33,775 bases of DNA from a candidate division WOR-1 bacterium RIFOXYB2_FULL_36_35 (GCA_001771505.1 MEUA01000063.1:5497-39271); one strand, 5' to 3'. Positions 18,725-27,014 are shown, numbered from the stretch's first letter. The notes: generated by a model not told the origin, from the sequence alone. Numbers and translations are program-made.

Positions 18725-20695
18725 ATGCTTTTGCCTTGTAATGGGCCTATTCATACTAATCATACTAGAGCTAAACCTACTCCTAACGTTGAGCCTTCTT
18801 TTCAAAAGAAGCCGCTATTATGTGGAACGCTTATAGATCAAATTACTCAGGAGATTAGAAGAAGTCCTGATCGGCGCATCTCTTTTGCCCGTTTTATGCA
18901 AAGGAGCTTATATCATCCACATTATGGTTATTATTCCTCAGGAAAAGTTAATATAACTCACATAACTTCTGGAGGGCATTTTATTACTCATCCTGAAGAT
19001 TTTTATCCTAGATATAGCTATGGTTTGGCAGAAAACCTGTTATGGATGTGGCAGACCATGGGAAGGCCTGCAAAATTTGATGTAGTAGAAATGGGGGCCG
19101 GAAATGGTAGGATGGCTAAAGCTTTTTTGGATTATTCAAGAATTTATACTCCGGAGTTTTATAAGGCTGTGGATTATCAGATTGTAGAGATAAGCCCTTT
19201 TTTAAGATTAAAACAAACTCAAATATGCTCAGATCACAACGTTAAACATATTAACGGATCAGCTATTAATCCTAATATTAAGGGGATTAGGGGTGTTCTT
19301 CTTTCCAATGAACTAATTGACGCTTTTCCTGTACACAGAATTATTTATCATTCTAACCTTAACTTGGTTAAGGAATTATATGTAACAGAAGGAGATGGGA
19401 CTTTCCATTTAGTAGGGGGAGGGATTTCTGATCCTGAGATATTAGATTACTTGCAAATGATAGATTCTTGTCCCCCCAATGGCACAAAGCGAATTGTTAA
19501 TCTGAATATGTTGAGATGGCTTGATAGATGTGTCGCAGCGCTGGAAGAAGGCTATATATTAACTATGGATTATAGCAGCACATTTGCTTTTCCGGGGCAG
19601 GAGCTTAGGTGTTACGGGATTGAAGGAAATGGGCCTTTGGCTTGGGGGTGCAAATATCCGGGGGAAGTTGATATAACAAGTGATTTGCATTATGATGTTT
19701 TGCTTAAGGCCGCAGAGAGAAGGGGTTTGCAACAGGTTTTTTTTGGAACAGAACAAGATTTTTTTGCGCCTATAGGCGCGCTCTGGCCAAAGAATATAAT
19801 CCCTTTTGCTGCTTTTCTTTTTTCGAAAAATGTTCTTAGCTCTACAAAAACTAACCCTACTAAACTTATTATTCTGGATAAAAAACCTATTTTTGAAATG
19901 GGGTGGTTTTTCTTGCCGATTGCTGAAAAATTATTTTCTTATTATGGTAGGGCTGTTTTTTCTTTAGAGAACAGTGATTGTGAATCGCTGGAAGAATTAG
20001 CATGTAAAATTGCTTTTATTTTTCAAAGGGAATCAGGGGTTTATGATTTTAGCAAGGAACGGCTTGAGCATTTTAAAAATGTTGTCAAGTGGTTGGAAAT
20101 AGATGATTTGATCATGGGAGAATTATTTTTATTGTTTGAGGAGGGACTTGAAGGGATAAAAACTGGCCAACGCTCAAAAGGAAGTTTTTTCCACATAGAA
20201 GAGGTTCGACCTGAGTTTTTGCGTTCATATCTTGGAGATAACTTTAGAGACGCATTGTTTAATGAAGATGAAAATGAGAAGAAAAAGAGAGTTGAAAAAT
20301 TAATCTCGAAGGGGAATGTAGCAGCCTTGATCAGGCTTTTTGCAGAGGATTCTTCTTTTTATTATAAAACTCCATTTTGCTTAACAGATGCTAATTTGTC
20401 TAAAATGTTTGATTTGGTGGTTAATGCTGTTGTTGACAGTCTATTAACTTTTGATGATAAAGAAAGATCGCAAGTTTATCCTGGCCTAGAGTATGAGACT
20501 TACTTCATTATTTTAGATAAGTTTCTTATAGCGGCAAAGGCAAAAGCCGGTTCTTTGCTATTATCTAAATTTCGAAGTTTGCCAAGACAGAGGAAACTTG
20601 ATATTATTAAACACACGAAAAAGTTTGGATGGATAGAAGAGGTTGTGCAAAGAAATTCTTGGATACTGGCAATAGATTTACTGGCATGTTTTTAA
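18725..20695 (+). CDS. MidA/NDUFAF7-like SAM methyltransferase with extra C-terminal domain
   Basis: 656 residues. Residues ~33-380 match the MidA-type (COG1565) protein-arginine methyltransferase family: RISFARFMQRSLYHPHYGYY (51-70), HFITHPEDFYPRYSYG (85-100), SAM-binding VVEMGAGNGRM (120-130), SNELIDAFPVHRI (194-206) and ILTMDYSS. Such enzymes methylate an arginine in respiratory complex I subunits in mitochondria; the bacterial substrate is uncertain. The C-terminal ~270 residues are a charged, probably helical region not usual for the family and not recognised. GAGGGAT gives a good ribosome binding site. The TAA stop (20693-20695) overlaps the left end of a composite repeat. Confidence 0.82.
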   Translation: MLLPCNGPIHTNHTRAKPTPNVEPSFQKKPLLCGTLIDQITQEIRRSPDRRISFARFMQRSLYHPHYGYYSSGKVNITHITSGGHFITHPEDFYPRYSYGLAENLLWMWQTMGRPAKFDVVEMGAGNGRMAKAFLDYSRIYTPEFYKAVDYQIVEISPFLRLKQTQICSDHNVKHINGSAINPNIKGIRGVLLSNELIDAFPVHRIIYHSNLNLVKELYVTEGDGTFHLVGGGISDPEILDYLQMIDSCPPNGTKRIVNLNMLRWLDRCVAALEEGYILTMDYSSTFAFPGQELRCYGIEGNGPLAWGCKYPGEVDITSDLHYDVLLKAAERRGLQQVFFGTEQDFFAPIGALWPKNIIPFAAFLFSKNVLSSTKTNPTKLIILDKKPIFEMGWFFLPIAEKLFSYYGRAVFSLENSDCESLEELACKIAFIFQRESGVYDFSKERLEHFKNVVKWLEIDDLIMGELFLLFEEGLEGIKTGQRSKGSFFHIEEVRPEFLRSYLGDNFRDALFNEDENEKKKRVEKLISKGNVAALIRLFAEDSSFYYKTPFCLTDANLSKMFDLVVNAVVDSLLTFDDKERSQVYPGLEYETYFIILDKFLIAAKAKAGSLLLSKFRSLPRQRKLDIIKHTKKFGWIEEVVQRNSWILAIDLLACF

Positions 20696-20907
20696 CCCCG
20701 ATTATTCATAGACGAACAGAATTCTAGTAGAGTGGGCTTGTTGCGTAATGATAGTTTTTGCAATTTGTCATCCCCGCGAAAGCGGGGATCCATCTTAACC
20801 CCGATTATAATAATCGGGGTTGTTTTTTGAGAAATAGATTCCCGTTTTCACGGGAATGACCATTACGCAACAGACCCATGGTGTTGGAAATTTGAATAAT
20901 CGGGGTT
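20694..20907. mobile_element. 214-bp composite MITE-like element with nested 25-bp palindrome
   Basis: Outer ends AACCCCGATTATTCA (20694-20708) and TGAATAATCGGGGTT (20893-20907); core ends TGTTGCGTAATG (20739-20750) and CATTACGCAACA (20861-20872). It matches 15606-15794 throughout except five substitutions and one insertion of exactly 25 bp (20797-20821). The element lies between convergent genes and contributes to the stop codons of both: TAA of the MidA-like gene on + and TAA of the unknown gene on -. Confidence 0.88.
20797..20821. repeat. 25-bp palindrome inserted in a composite element, loop TAA
   Basis: Perfect AACCCCGATTA-TAA-TAATCGGGGTT between CCATCTT and GTTTTTTGAG. The related element at 15606 has CCATCTT joined directly to GTTTTTTGAG, so the unit's edges are defined to within a couple of bases. 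Confidence 0.93.
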
Positions 20908-21589
20908 AATCTAATATTCCATGAAGGAAAAGAATAACATTATTTATGTCATTGCTTAAGATTTTTGCTGACATATACATTGTTGTTGCTCCAGTTTCGT
21001 TTTTTTCTGTTTTTACCTCTCTTCCCTCAATTCCACTTAATTTTTCGTGTGTAATAATAATTTTTGAAATTCCCCTTTTTGTCAGCAAGGGAAGTATATT
21101 GTATTGAGGATTAAATATTTGATTTAATCTTTTTAGTTGATACGGGCTCAGAGGTTCTGAAGAAGCAACTTTTATGCCACAAAGAACCTCAGTACAAAGA
21201 CTAATATCTTCTAAGGTTGGGTTTTGAGTAAAATCCATTCCCATCTCATTTAATAGTGCAAGCTCAGGTTTATTTGTGCCTGACAAACTGTAAAAGACTG
21301 GATTTTCGTCATCGCCAAAGGTATGGATATCCAAGCTTTTGGATGCAATGGCCATTGCTAACTCTTTACTTAATACGCGAGTGCTAGCAAAGTTATCATC
21401 TAATTTCATCAATAAAGCTGGGTCTTTGTCAAGTACACACAAAGCATGGGGAGTAATTAAATAAAACATTCGTAAAACATTGGGAAAGCTTAAAACATTT
21501 TTTACATCTTTAACTTCTACATTTGCAGCATCCAATTTAGTCCAAATCCGTTGATGAAGATCAATTCTTCTTACACTCGCATTACTCAT
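20906..21589 (-). CDS. Hypothetical protein, 227 aa
   Basis: Not recognised. A soluble, mixed alpha/beta-looking protein without signal peptide, membrane helices or Cys/His clusters. It ends NDINNVILFLHGILD. The start at 21589 is well supported by a strong Shine-Dalgarno (TTAGGAGGT). The stop codon TAA is formed by the right end of the adjacent composite element. It is divergent from the radical SAM gene with 170 nt between starts. The shared AT-rich spacer must hold both promoters, but no clear consensus boxes were seen. Divergent pairing could mean a functional link to the radical SAM enzyme; this is only context. Confidence 0.75.
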   Translation of the reverse strand: MSNASVRRIDLHQRIWTKLDAANVEVKDVKNVLSFPNVLRMFYLITPHALCVLDKDPALLMKLDDNFASTRVLSKELAMAIASKSLDIHTFGDDENPVFYSLSGTNKPELALLNEMGMDFTQNPTLEDISLCTEVLCGIKVASSEPLSPYQLKRLNQIFNPQYNILPLLTKRGISKIIITHEKLSGIEGREVKTEKNETGATTMYMSAKILSNDINNVILFLHGILD

Positions 21590-21759
21590 ATGAAACCTCC
21601 TAATGCATGTTACAGTTTACAATTCTTGGGTAGGATTGTCATTATCCCGTAATAAGCATTTGAAAAAATATCTGCATATTATAAAAAAAATTTCACTATA
21701 TTTTTTTCAGAAGAATTGTTTATTGAAATTTTATATAGTACAAAACGAGAAGTCTTTAA

Positions 21760-22959
21760 ATGTGTATGCTAAAAAGGATTGATGAAAAGGCGATTGAAAC
21801 AATAAATCCTTTAACAAGATTTGCAAAAAAAGGCAAAAAAGAATTTAATCATGAGGCAAATTTATTAACCAGACACTGGGGGAATGTCAAAGCTGTATTA
21901 CAAGGTAAGGTTATTCCGCCTTTTGAAATAGAGCTGCAGACTTCCAGCCGATGCAATCTGACTTGCAATTTCTGCATCGGCAGTGCCACTCAAAAGGGAG
22001 AGGGGGTAACCCGTTTGCCAAATAATATTGATGCAGCTAATATTTTAACCTTGGCTAGTGGCATAACAGATTATTCTGTGGACACTTTTAGGGTGGAAAG
22101 AGTTAAGTTTTCTGGTTTTATAGGTGAACCATTAGTAAACAAGCCTGCCACCTTATTGGGAATGAAACATTTTTTGCTTCATGGAAGGGAAGTTGGGTTG
22201 TTTACAAACGGAGTTTTAATAAATGATGATGAAACTCGAGATGTTTTATTAAACACAGATTATGTTCATATAAGTTTGGATGCGGGAAGTCCTGAGACGT
22301 TTAGATTATTGAAACAGCCCAAGAGTAAAGAGAATAAATTTGAAGGAATCCTGGAAAATATTTCCGATATTGCCACTCTTAAAGCACAACGGCGCGGAAA
22401 AATAAATATTGTTGTCGGATTTGTAATTACTCCTTATAATGTCCATGAAATTTATAGCATTGCCATGCGCCTTAAAAATATAGGAGTAGAGGTTCTCCGA
22501 TTTAAACTTGATATTTCCTTAACATTTCCTCTTAGTTATTCACAAATATCTTTAGCAAAGCAGCAAATTGAAAGAATTAAAAAAGAATTGGAAGATGATA
22601 AATTTGAAGTAATAGCAATTCATGATTTAGAAGACAAAGAAAGAGGAAAACGCGATTTTTCGGAATGCTTTGCACATTTTTTTTGGGGAACAATTGGCTC
22701 TGATGCAAATGTATATCCTTGTGATCATAATACTTTTCCTGGCGCGCCTGGTTATGGGAATGCTATAAAAAGACCATTTGGGGAAATTTGGGAAGGGAGA
22801 TTGCGCCGAGTGCTTGTTGAAGGAAATATTTTTCCTGAGGTATGTCCTCCTGTTTGCTCTCCTTTTGGCGCCTGTGTTAATCCTTTTATGGCATTCCTTA
22901 AAGTGTTGGAAAAGAATGAAGGCATTGGAAAAATAGAACGCTATTTAGCATTGCCTTAG
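21760..22959 (+). CDS. Radical SAM protein with C-terminal cysteine cluster
   Basis: 399 residues. The [4Fe-4S]-SAM motif C65-N-L-T-C69-N-F-C72 lies in ELQTSSRCNLTCNFCIGSA. Further family features are FSGFIGEPLVNK (the GGEP-like strand), VGLFTNGVLIN and YVHISLDAGSPETFRLLK. The C-terminal part has extra cysteines (DFSECFAHFFWG, NVYPCDHNTF, PEVCPPVCSPFGAC) and GNAIKRPFGEIWEG, the usual pattern of SPASM/twitch domains that bind auxiliary Fe-S clusters and often act on peptides or small metabolites. No precursor peptide gene was identified nearby. Its TAG stop touches the left end of a composite repeat (AGCTCCGATTATTA). Confidence 0.88.
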   Translation: MCMLKRIDEKAIETINPLTRFAKKGKKEFNHEANLLTRHWGNVKAVLQGKVIPPFEIELQTSSRCNLTCNFCIGSATQKGEGVTRLPNNIDAANILTLASGITDYSVDTFRVERVKFSGFIGEPLVNKPATLLGMKHFLLHGREVGLFTNGVLINDDETRDVLLNTDYVHISLDAGSPETFRLLKQPKSKENKFEGILENISDIATLKAQRRGKINIVVGFVITPYNVHEIYSIAMRLKNIGVEVLRFKLDISLTFPLSYSQISLAKQQIERIKKELEDDKFEVIAIHDLEDKERGKRDFSECFAHFFWGTIGSDANVYPCDHNTFPGAPGYGNAIKRPFGEIWEGRLRRVLVEGNIFPEVCPPVCSPFGACVNPFMAFLKVLEKNEGIGKIERYLALP

Positions 22960-23263
22960 CTCCGATTATTAGATGGTGTATAAATAGTTGTGTAAATTGT
23001 CATTCTGACGAAAGTCAGAATCCATTTCTCTAGTAAAACATAGATTCCTGCTTCCGCAGGAATGACATAAATAGAATTTACACAACATTCTTGACACTAT
23101 CGATTATATTATAATCGAGGCTTAAAATTCCTCCTAGTGTTTGTGGTCATTCCCGTGAAAACGGGAATCTATTTCTCATAAAACAATATGGATCCCCGCT
23201 TTTGCGGGGATGACAAATTGCAAAAACTATCATTACGCAACAGGCCCTCCTAATAATCGAGGT
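22958..23263. mobile_element. Composite repeat region with two different MITE-like cores
   Basis: Outer ends AGCTCCGATTATTA (22958-22971) and TAATAATCGAGGT (23251-23263). Inside: core B (22987-23086) with inverted ends GTTGTGTAAATT / AATTTACACAAC and hairpins TTCTGACGAAAGTCAGAA and TTCCTGCTTCCGCAGGAA; a degenerate palindrome (23100-23118); the flank GCTTAAAATTCCTCC (23120-23134); and core A in reverse orientation (about 23139-23242), right end CATTACGCAACA, left end eroded. It fills the whole gap between the radical SAM gene and the lipoprotein promoter. No ORF. Confidence 0.7.
23100..23118. repeat. Degenerate member of the palindrome family
   Basis: TCGATTAT-ATT-ATAATCGA: 8-bp perfect arms and 3-nt centre. 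It keeps the GATTA/TAATC inner arms but not the CCCC/GGGG outer part. Confidence 0.55.
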
Positions 23264-23325
23264 AAATTTTTCAAACAGCAGAAGTTTTCTACTGTTAATT
23301 TTTTTTATTTTTACGAAAACATGGT

Positions 23326-23353
23326 TTGACAATCTGATCTGCTTTGATATACT
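23326..23353 (+). promoter_or_regulatory. Strong sigma70-type promoter of the lipoprotein gene
   Basis: TTGACA (23326-23331), 16-nt spacer, TATACT (23348-23353) with an extended -10 TGA just before it. Predicted start is around 23360, about 28 nt before ATG 23388. The best consensus match seen in the accessory part of the window. Confidence 0.75.
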
Positions 23354-23387
23354 CTAAGTCGGAAATTACTACTTAGGAGTGATAAAA

Positions 23388-24965
23388 ATGAATAAGAGAT
23401 TAATATTTTTTCTATTAATAGGGCTTGGATTTTGTTTTTTGGGTATCTTTTTAAGTGGTTGCGGACAGACAACACAATCTGATTCTTCCTCGAGCACTTC
23501 TTCTATAGGAATAATTTCTATTAGGGGGACTTTAACATCAGGGCAAATACAAAGTTCAGCAATTACCGCAAAAAGTGGAGTAAAAATTTTAGCGGCTTCG
23601 GCTTCTGCTGTTCCGGATTATACCGTTGTTGCTATAGGCAAAAACAATGGCGGAGTATTTTTTGCTGACAGTAAAACTGACAATTCAGGCAATTTTACAA
23701 TCGGGAACCTCCCATCTGGTGAATCTTTTTATATAGAAATACTTGATAGCAACAACAGGTTGACTGCTCCAGTTGCTTTTGGGGATTCTTCAGGCAAAGC
23801 AATTATGGCAGTAACTCCGGAAGCACAAACTACTATTGAAGTTGGAGATATCGTATTTGATAGCGACAAATCTGCCGCTGCAGCAGCAACAGAACCGACC
23901 TCTTTTCTTGACAATAATGCGCAAGCAAGAGTTAAGGATGGAGAGATAACGGTGCCTGTCGGTGCGGGGAATTTTGGCAAGGGGACTGGAGAAGCAAAAT
24001 ATTCCGGCGCTTATAATTCTCAAAAGATTGATGGAGATGAAGATGGTCTTCCTAATATATTTGACGCAGATCTAAACGGTGATGGAATTGTGAATGAAAT
24101 AGACGGTTTATACACAATGGAGTCATTTACAAAAACTGATAAAGATAAAAGCAGCTCTGTTTATGTCTTTTCAAATCTAAAAATTGAATATAGTAATTCG
24201 AATTCTTTTGATTATGAGCAATATTTGCATCTTGCTATGGGAATTACGCCCGATCCGGATAAAGTTAATAGTATTTCTTCGGTAAATTTAGTAAGTGGTC
24301 CATCGTGTATTAGTAAAATGAAAGTCTTTTCTGTCCCAGGAACAACTCTTGAAGCAATTCCAGCCCCGGGAACTTTATGGAGTAATACTTCATATAAACT
24401 TTATAAGTCTGAAAATGGCGGAGCAACAGCAGGATGGGCCATATCTGTTAACGGCGTAGAGCCTTATATTAATGGCAGTGGTGATCTTAAAGCCGGTGAT
24501 ATTTTTAAATTTAAGATAACCTACACAGATGGCTCTTCTGAATATATAACAAAAATGTTAAATTTTATTTTTACAGATATTCCTCGTCTTGTAGAATATA
24601 GTTTTAATAATGGGAGTGCCTGGAATACCCCTCCTGCCATATTAGAGGGAGGGACTAGCACAATGACAACAGCTTCAACAAGTGAAATCACGCTTAAATG
24701 GTCCAGGCCAAAAGATGAAAACGGGGCTGAAATAATAGGCGCGGATTACACCTTTGAATACAGCCCTGCCAAAGGTGTTTCAGATGTCCCTGAAATTACA
24801 AAAATAGAAAACGACAGCGGCAGTTCTACTTATTTGGAGGCAACACAAGATTTCGCAGGCTTATTAGATCCGGGCTCAAGTTTTCTGATCGGCATTTGCA
24901 TAAGAAGCGTCGCAAACGACAATGCCGCGCAAAATATTTGGTTTAACAGGGATGGTAGCTGGTAA
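23388..24965 (+). CDS. Secreted lipoprotein with Ig-like/EF-hand-like segments
   Basis: 525 residues from ATG 23388, chosen over GTG 23379 because the Shine-Dalgarno TAGGAG overlaps that GTG. The N-terminus is a lipoprotein signal: MNKR, a hydrophobic stretch, then lipobox L-S-G-C with C25 as the lipidated residue, followed by a Ser/Thr-rich linker. Residues ~40-150 resemble a carboxypeptidase-regulatory-like beta domain (TDNSGNFTIGNLPSG). An acidic segment DEDGLPNIFDADLNGDGIVN resembles a dockerin/EF-hand calcium site. The rest is beta-rich with fibronectin-like features. Likely an envelope-anchored surface protein; function unknown. Expression is probably high given its promoter. Convergent with the next gene, 33 nt between stops. 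Confidence 0.87.
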   Translation: MNKRLIFFLLIGLGFCFLGIFLSGCGQTTQSDSSSSTSSIGIISIRGTLTSGQIQSSAITAKSGVKILAASASAVPDYTVVAIGKNNGGVFFADSKTDNSGNFTIGNLPSGESFYIEILDSNNRLTAPVAFGDSSGKAIMAVTPEAQTTIEVGDIVFDSDKSAAAAATEPTSFLDNNAQARVKDGEITVPVGAGNFGKGTGEAKYSGAYNSQKIDGDEDGLPNIFDADLNGDGIVNEIDGLYTMESFTKTDKDKSSSVYVFSNLKIEYSNSNSFDYEQYLHLAMGITPDPDKVNSISSVNLVSGPSCISKMKVFSVPGTTLEAIPAPGTLWSNTSYKLYKSENGGATAGWAISVNGVEPYINGSGDLKAGDIFKFKITYTDGSSEYITKMLNFIFTDIPRLVEYSFNNGSAWNTPPAILEGGTSTMTTASTSEITLKWSRPKDENGAEIIGADYTFEYSPAKGVSDVPEITKIENDSGSSTYLEATQDFAGLLDPGSSFLIGICIRSVANDNAAQNIWFNRDGSW

Positions 24966-24998
24966 ACAATCAGGCAATAATGTAATTTGCGGTGTTTT

Positions 24999-25721
24999 TT
25001 AGCTTGTTAAAAAAGCAAACTTTTCCGGATTTTGAATAGGAATAATCAATTGTTGTTTTTTCTGATTTTTTTCTGATGTAGCAGTAATATTTTTTTCATC
25101 AAGTTGAGCATCGATAATTTCACCACCGGTTTTTAAGTGAAAAATCCATTCAAGGATACTATCCCGCAGCAAAACGACAATACTATCATTCGGATTTTGG
25201 CCTTTACCAAAAAACAGCCTATAGTTTTGATAGTTTTCATCGCCGGTAATATTATATCCCTGCCAATTTTCCGCTTTCAAATCGGCATTATCTTGTTGAA
25301 TGGTGATTTTTTCGCCAGCATAACATTGGCCATCAGCATTTGTATAAATTGGCGCCATGGTATCATCCCAAAATAAAATGCCATCGAATTGACAATAGGC
25401 GTAGCCGTAATCCGAGCGGGACAAAACCAACCCTTGTTTAAGCCACGAACCACGACCATGATACATATCGCAGGATAAATGAAAAATCGAACCACATTGT
25501 TTACACTGAAAAGTGTAAGCAATACTGCCATCCTCCAATATGTCTTCAGGAAGTTGATCGAAAGGTAAATCAAGTGTTCCTATGGTCTTTTCTTCTTTTA
25601 CAATAAATTCATTTGCCTGTACTTTTTGCTTGGCTAACCTGATAAACTTTCTTAGTACATCAGGATAGTCTATCGGATCTCTTACGGGGACAGTCCCGCA
25701 AACTTTACATGTGTTAGGCAT
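24999..25721 (-). CDS. Hypothetical protein with two CxxC motifs
   Basis: 240 residues, no recognised family. Cysteines C5-K-V-C8 near the N-terminus and C73-K-Q-C76, with C84 close by, suggest a zinc-ribbon-like site. The remainder is mixed alpha/beta and ends in a Gln/Lys-rich then IIPIQNPEKFAFLTS tail. No signal peptide. No Shine-Dalgarno is obvious before ATG 25721, so the start is less certain. By eye its codons are richer in GC-ending choices than neighbouring genes, which could indicate separate acquisition. No repeat element flanks it. Confidence 0.7.
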   Translation of the reverse strand: MPNTCKVCGTVPVRDPIDYPDVLRKFIRLAKQKVQANEFIVKEEKTIGTLDLPFDQLPEDILEDGSIAYTFQCKQCGSIFHLSCDMYHGRGSWLKQGLVLSRSDYGYAYCQFDGILFWDDTMAPIYTNADGQCYAGEKITIQQDNADLKAENWQGYNITGDENYQNYRLFFGKGQNPNDSIVVLLRDSILEWIFHLKTGGEIIDAQLDEKNITATSEKNQKKQQLIIPIQNPEKFAFLTS

Positions 25722-25841
25722 ATTCTTATATTAACATAAATAAGTTGTGTTTGGGTGTTTTTATTGAAATTTATGGCTATGTTTTGAGAAATATATATAA
25801 TAGGTCATTAAAGAATATGATTTGTTAAAAAGGAACAAAAA

Positions 25842-27014
25842 ATGGTTACTAGAATTGTGTCTGATCCTATTAATGTGTTTAATAATTTGAAGGAAAGACA
25901 GCTCTATAATTCGATACGTAATATGTTTTCTCTTTTAGTTCAAAGAGGTTGTTTCCAGCATTGCAGTGGTTGCCATGCTGGCTCTTATAAGGTTACGTCT
26001 GATGCTTCGTGGGATCAAACAAAAAAAGTTGTCCTGGGTATGGAATCTGCAATGAAAAAACTTGAAGTAGAACCAGATGCTCCGATTATCGAAGTTTTTA
26101 GGGATGGGGATCCATCATGGATAAGATTTCCCGATCATCCACAAAAGGGTGTTGGTGATTTGGCTAAAATGCTATATCAACATTTAGGCAGAAAATCAAA
26201 AGTTATGACTTCTGGAATTCGGCCTGATATGATAGATTGGGTTATTGATCAATATGTTAAAGGGGCGCCTTATTTTTCTTCAGCCTCTGTATCGGCTTCA
26301 ATACAAACAATTACTCATATTCAGGATCCTGATGCAGATGTTGATTCCAGAGCAAGAATATTAGATACCTTTATCCAAAAAAATCCATCTGAGACACAGT
26401 CATATTTGGATTTCATGTTTTATACGCCAAAAGGGGAAGACACTTTAACTAAACGTACAGTTCAGCTTGTAAGAAAGATTATTTATGCTTCCAAACTCTT
26501 TCCTAAGAGATTAGCCGAAATTGATTTTGAACAAATTGATGGAACGAAAAATCAAAAATTTATGGTTGGCAATGTGGGGTTAAGAGCTTCTCCCTTTCTT
26601 TCTCTTTCTACATATGGACGTGGTGTTATTAAAGGTGGCCAAAAATTGGATAGTGTAGGTATTACAGATTGGCTTTCAATTGTGGATGGGAGAGATGTTG
26701 TTTTACAGGTTGGGGACGAATTTTTTACGCGAAAAGAGTTAATCGCGGATTACGATAGAAGGAGTTTTTTTATTGACGGATTAAGAGGTCTATCTGTTAA
26801 TAATGGCTGGTTAATTGGTGATACTGCAGTTCCTAATATTGATGAGGTTTTTAGAACAGAGTTTGATATAACTCCGGCATTGGTTATTAAGAGTCAACGA
26901 ATTGGTCTTTTTTATCAGGGGTTAACACTTGGGCCTACCATCAATTTCTTGATAAGTAATCCGGCTAGATTAGAATTGCAAGAAGTTCTTCCTTGGGTAA
27001 GACTCAATGTTTAA
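25842..27014 (+). CDS. Divergent radical SAM-like protein
   Basis: 390 residues. Near the N-terminus RGCFQHCSGCHAGS contains C37-x3-C41-x2-C44, the radical SAM cluster spacing. IIEVFRDGDPSWIRFPDH may take the place of the usual G-G-E-P strand, and VMTSGIRPDMIDWVID follows in the right place for the next barrel strand. The rest does not match any subfamily I can name, and there is no C-terminal cysteine cluster. A good Shine-Dalgarno (AAGGA) precedes the ATG. It is followed after 21 nt by the kinase-fold gene, so the two are probably one operon. Confidence 0.72.
   Translation: MVTRIVSDPINVFNNLKERQLYNSIRNMFSLLVQRGCFQHCSGCHAGSYKVTSDASWDQTKKVVLGMESAMKKLEVEPDAPIIEVFRDGDPSWIRFPDHPQKGVGDLAKMLYQHLGRKSKVMTSGIRPDMIDWVIDQYVKGAPYFSSASVSASIQTITHIQDPDADVDSRARILDTFIQKNPSETQSYLDFMFYTPKGEDTLTKRTVQLVRKIIYASKLFPKRLAEIDFEQIDGTKNQKFMVGNVGLRASPFLSLSTYGRGVIKGGQKLDSVGITDWLSIVDGRDVVLQVGDEFFTRKELIADYDRRSFFIDGLRGLSVNNGWLIGDTAVPNIDEVFRTEFDITPALVIKSQRIGLFYQGLTLGPTINFLISNPARLELQEVLPWVRLNV

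Noticed and set aside
10053-20821. The palindromes as integron attC sites bounding gene cassettes
   Set aside because: They are only 25 bp, lack the RYYYAAC/GTTRRRY core boxes, genes occur in both orientations, and no integrase is present. The cassette-like look is better explained by repeat insertion at gene ends.
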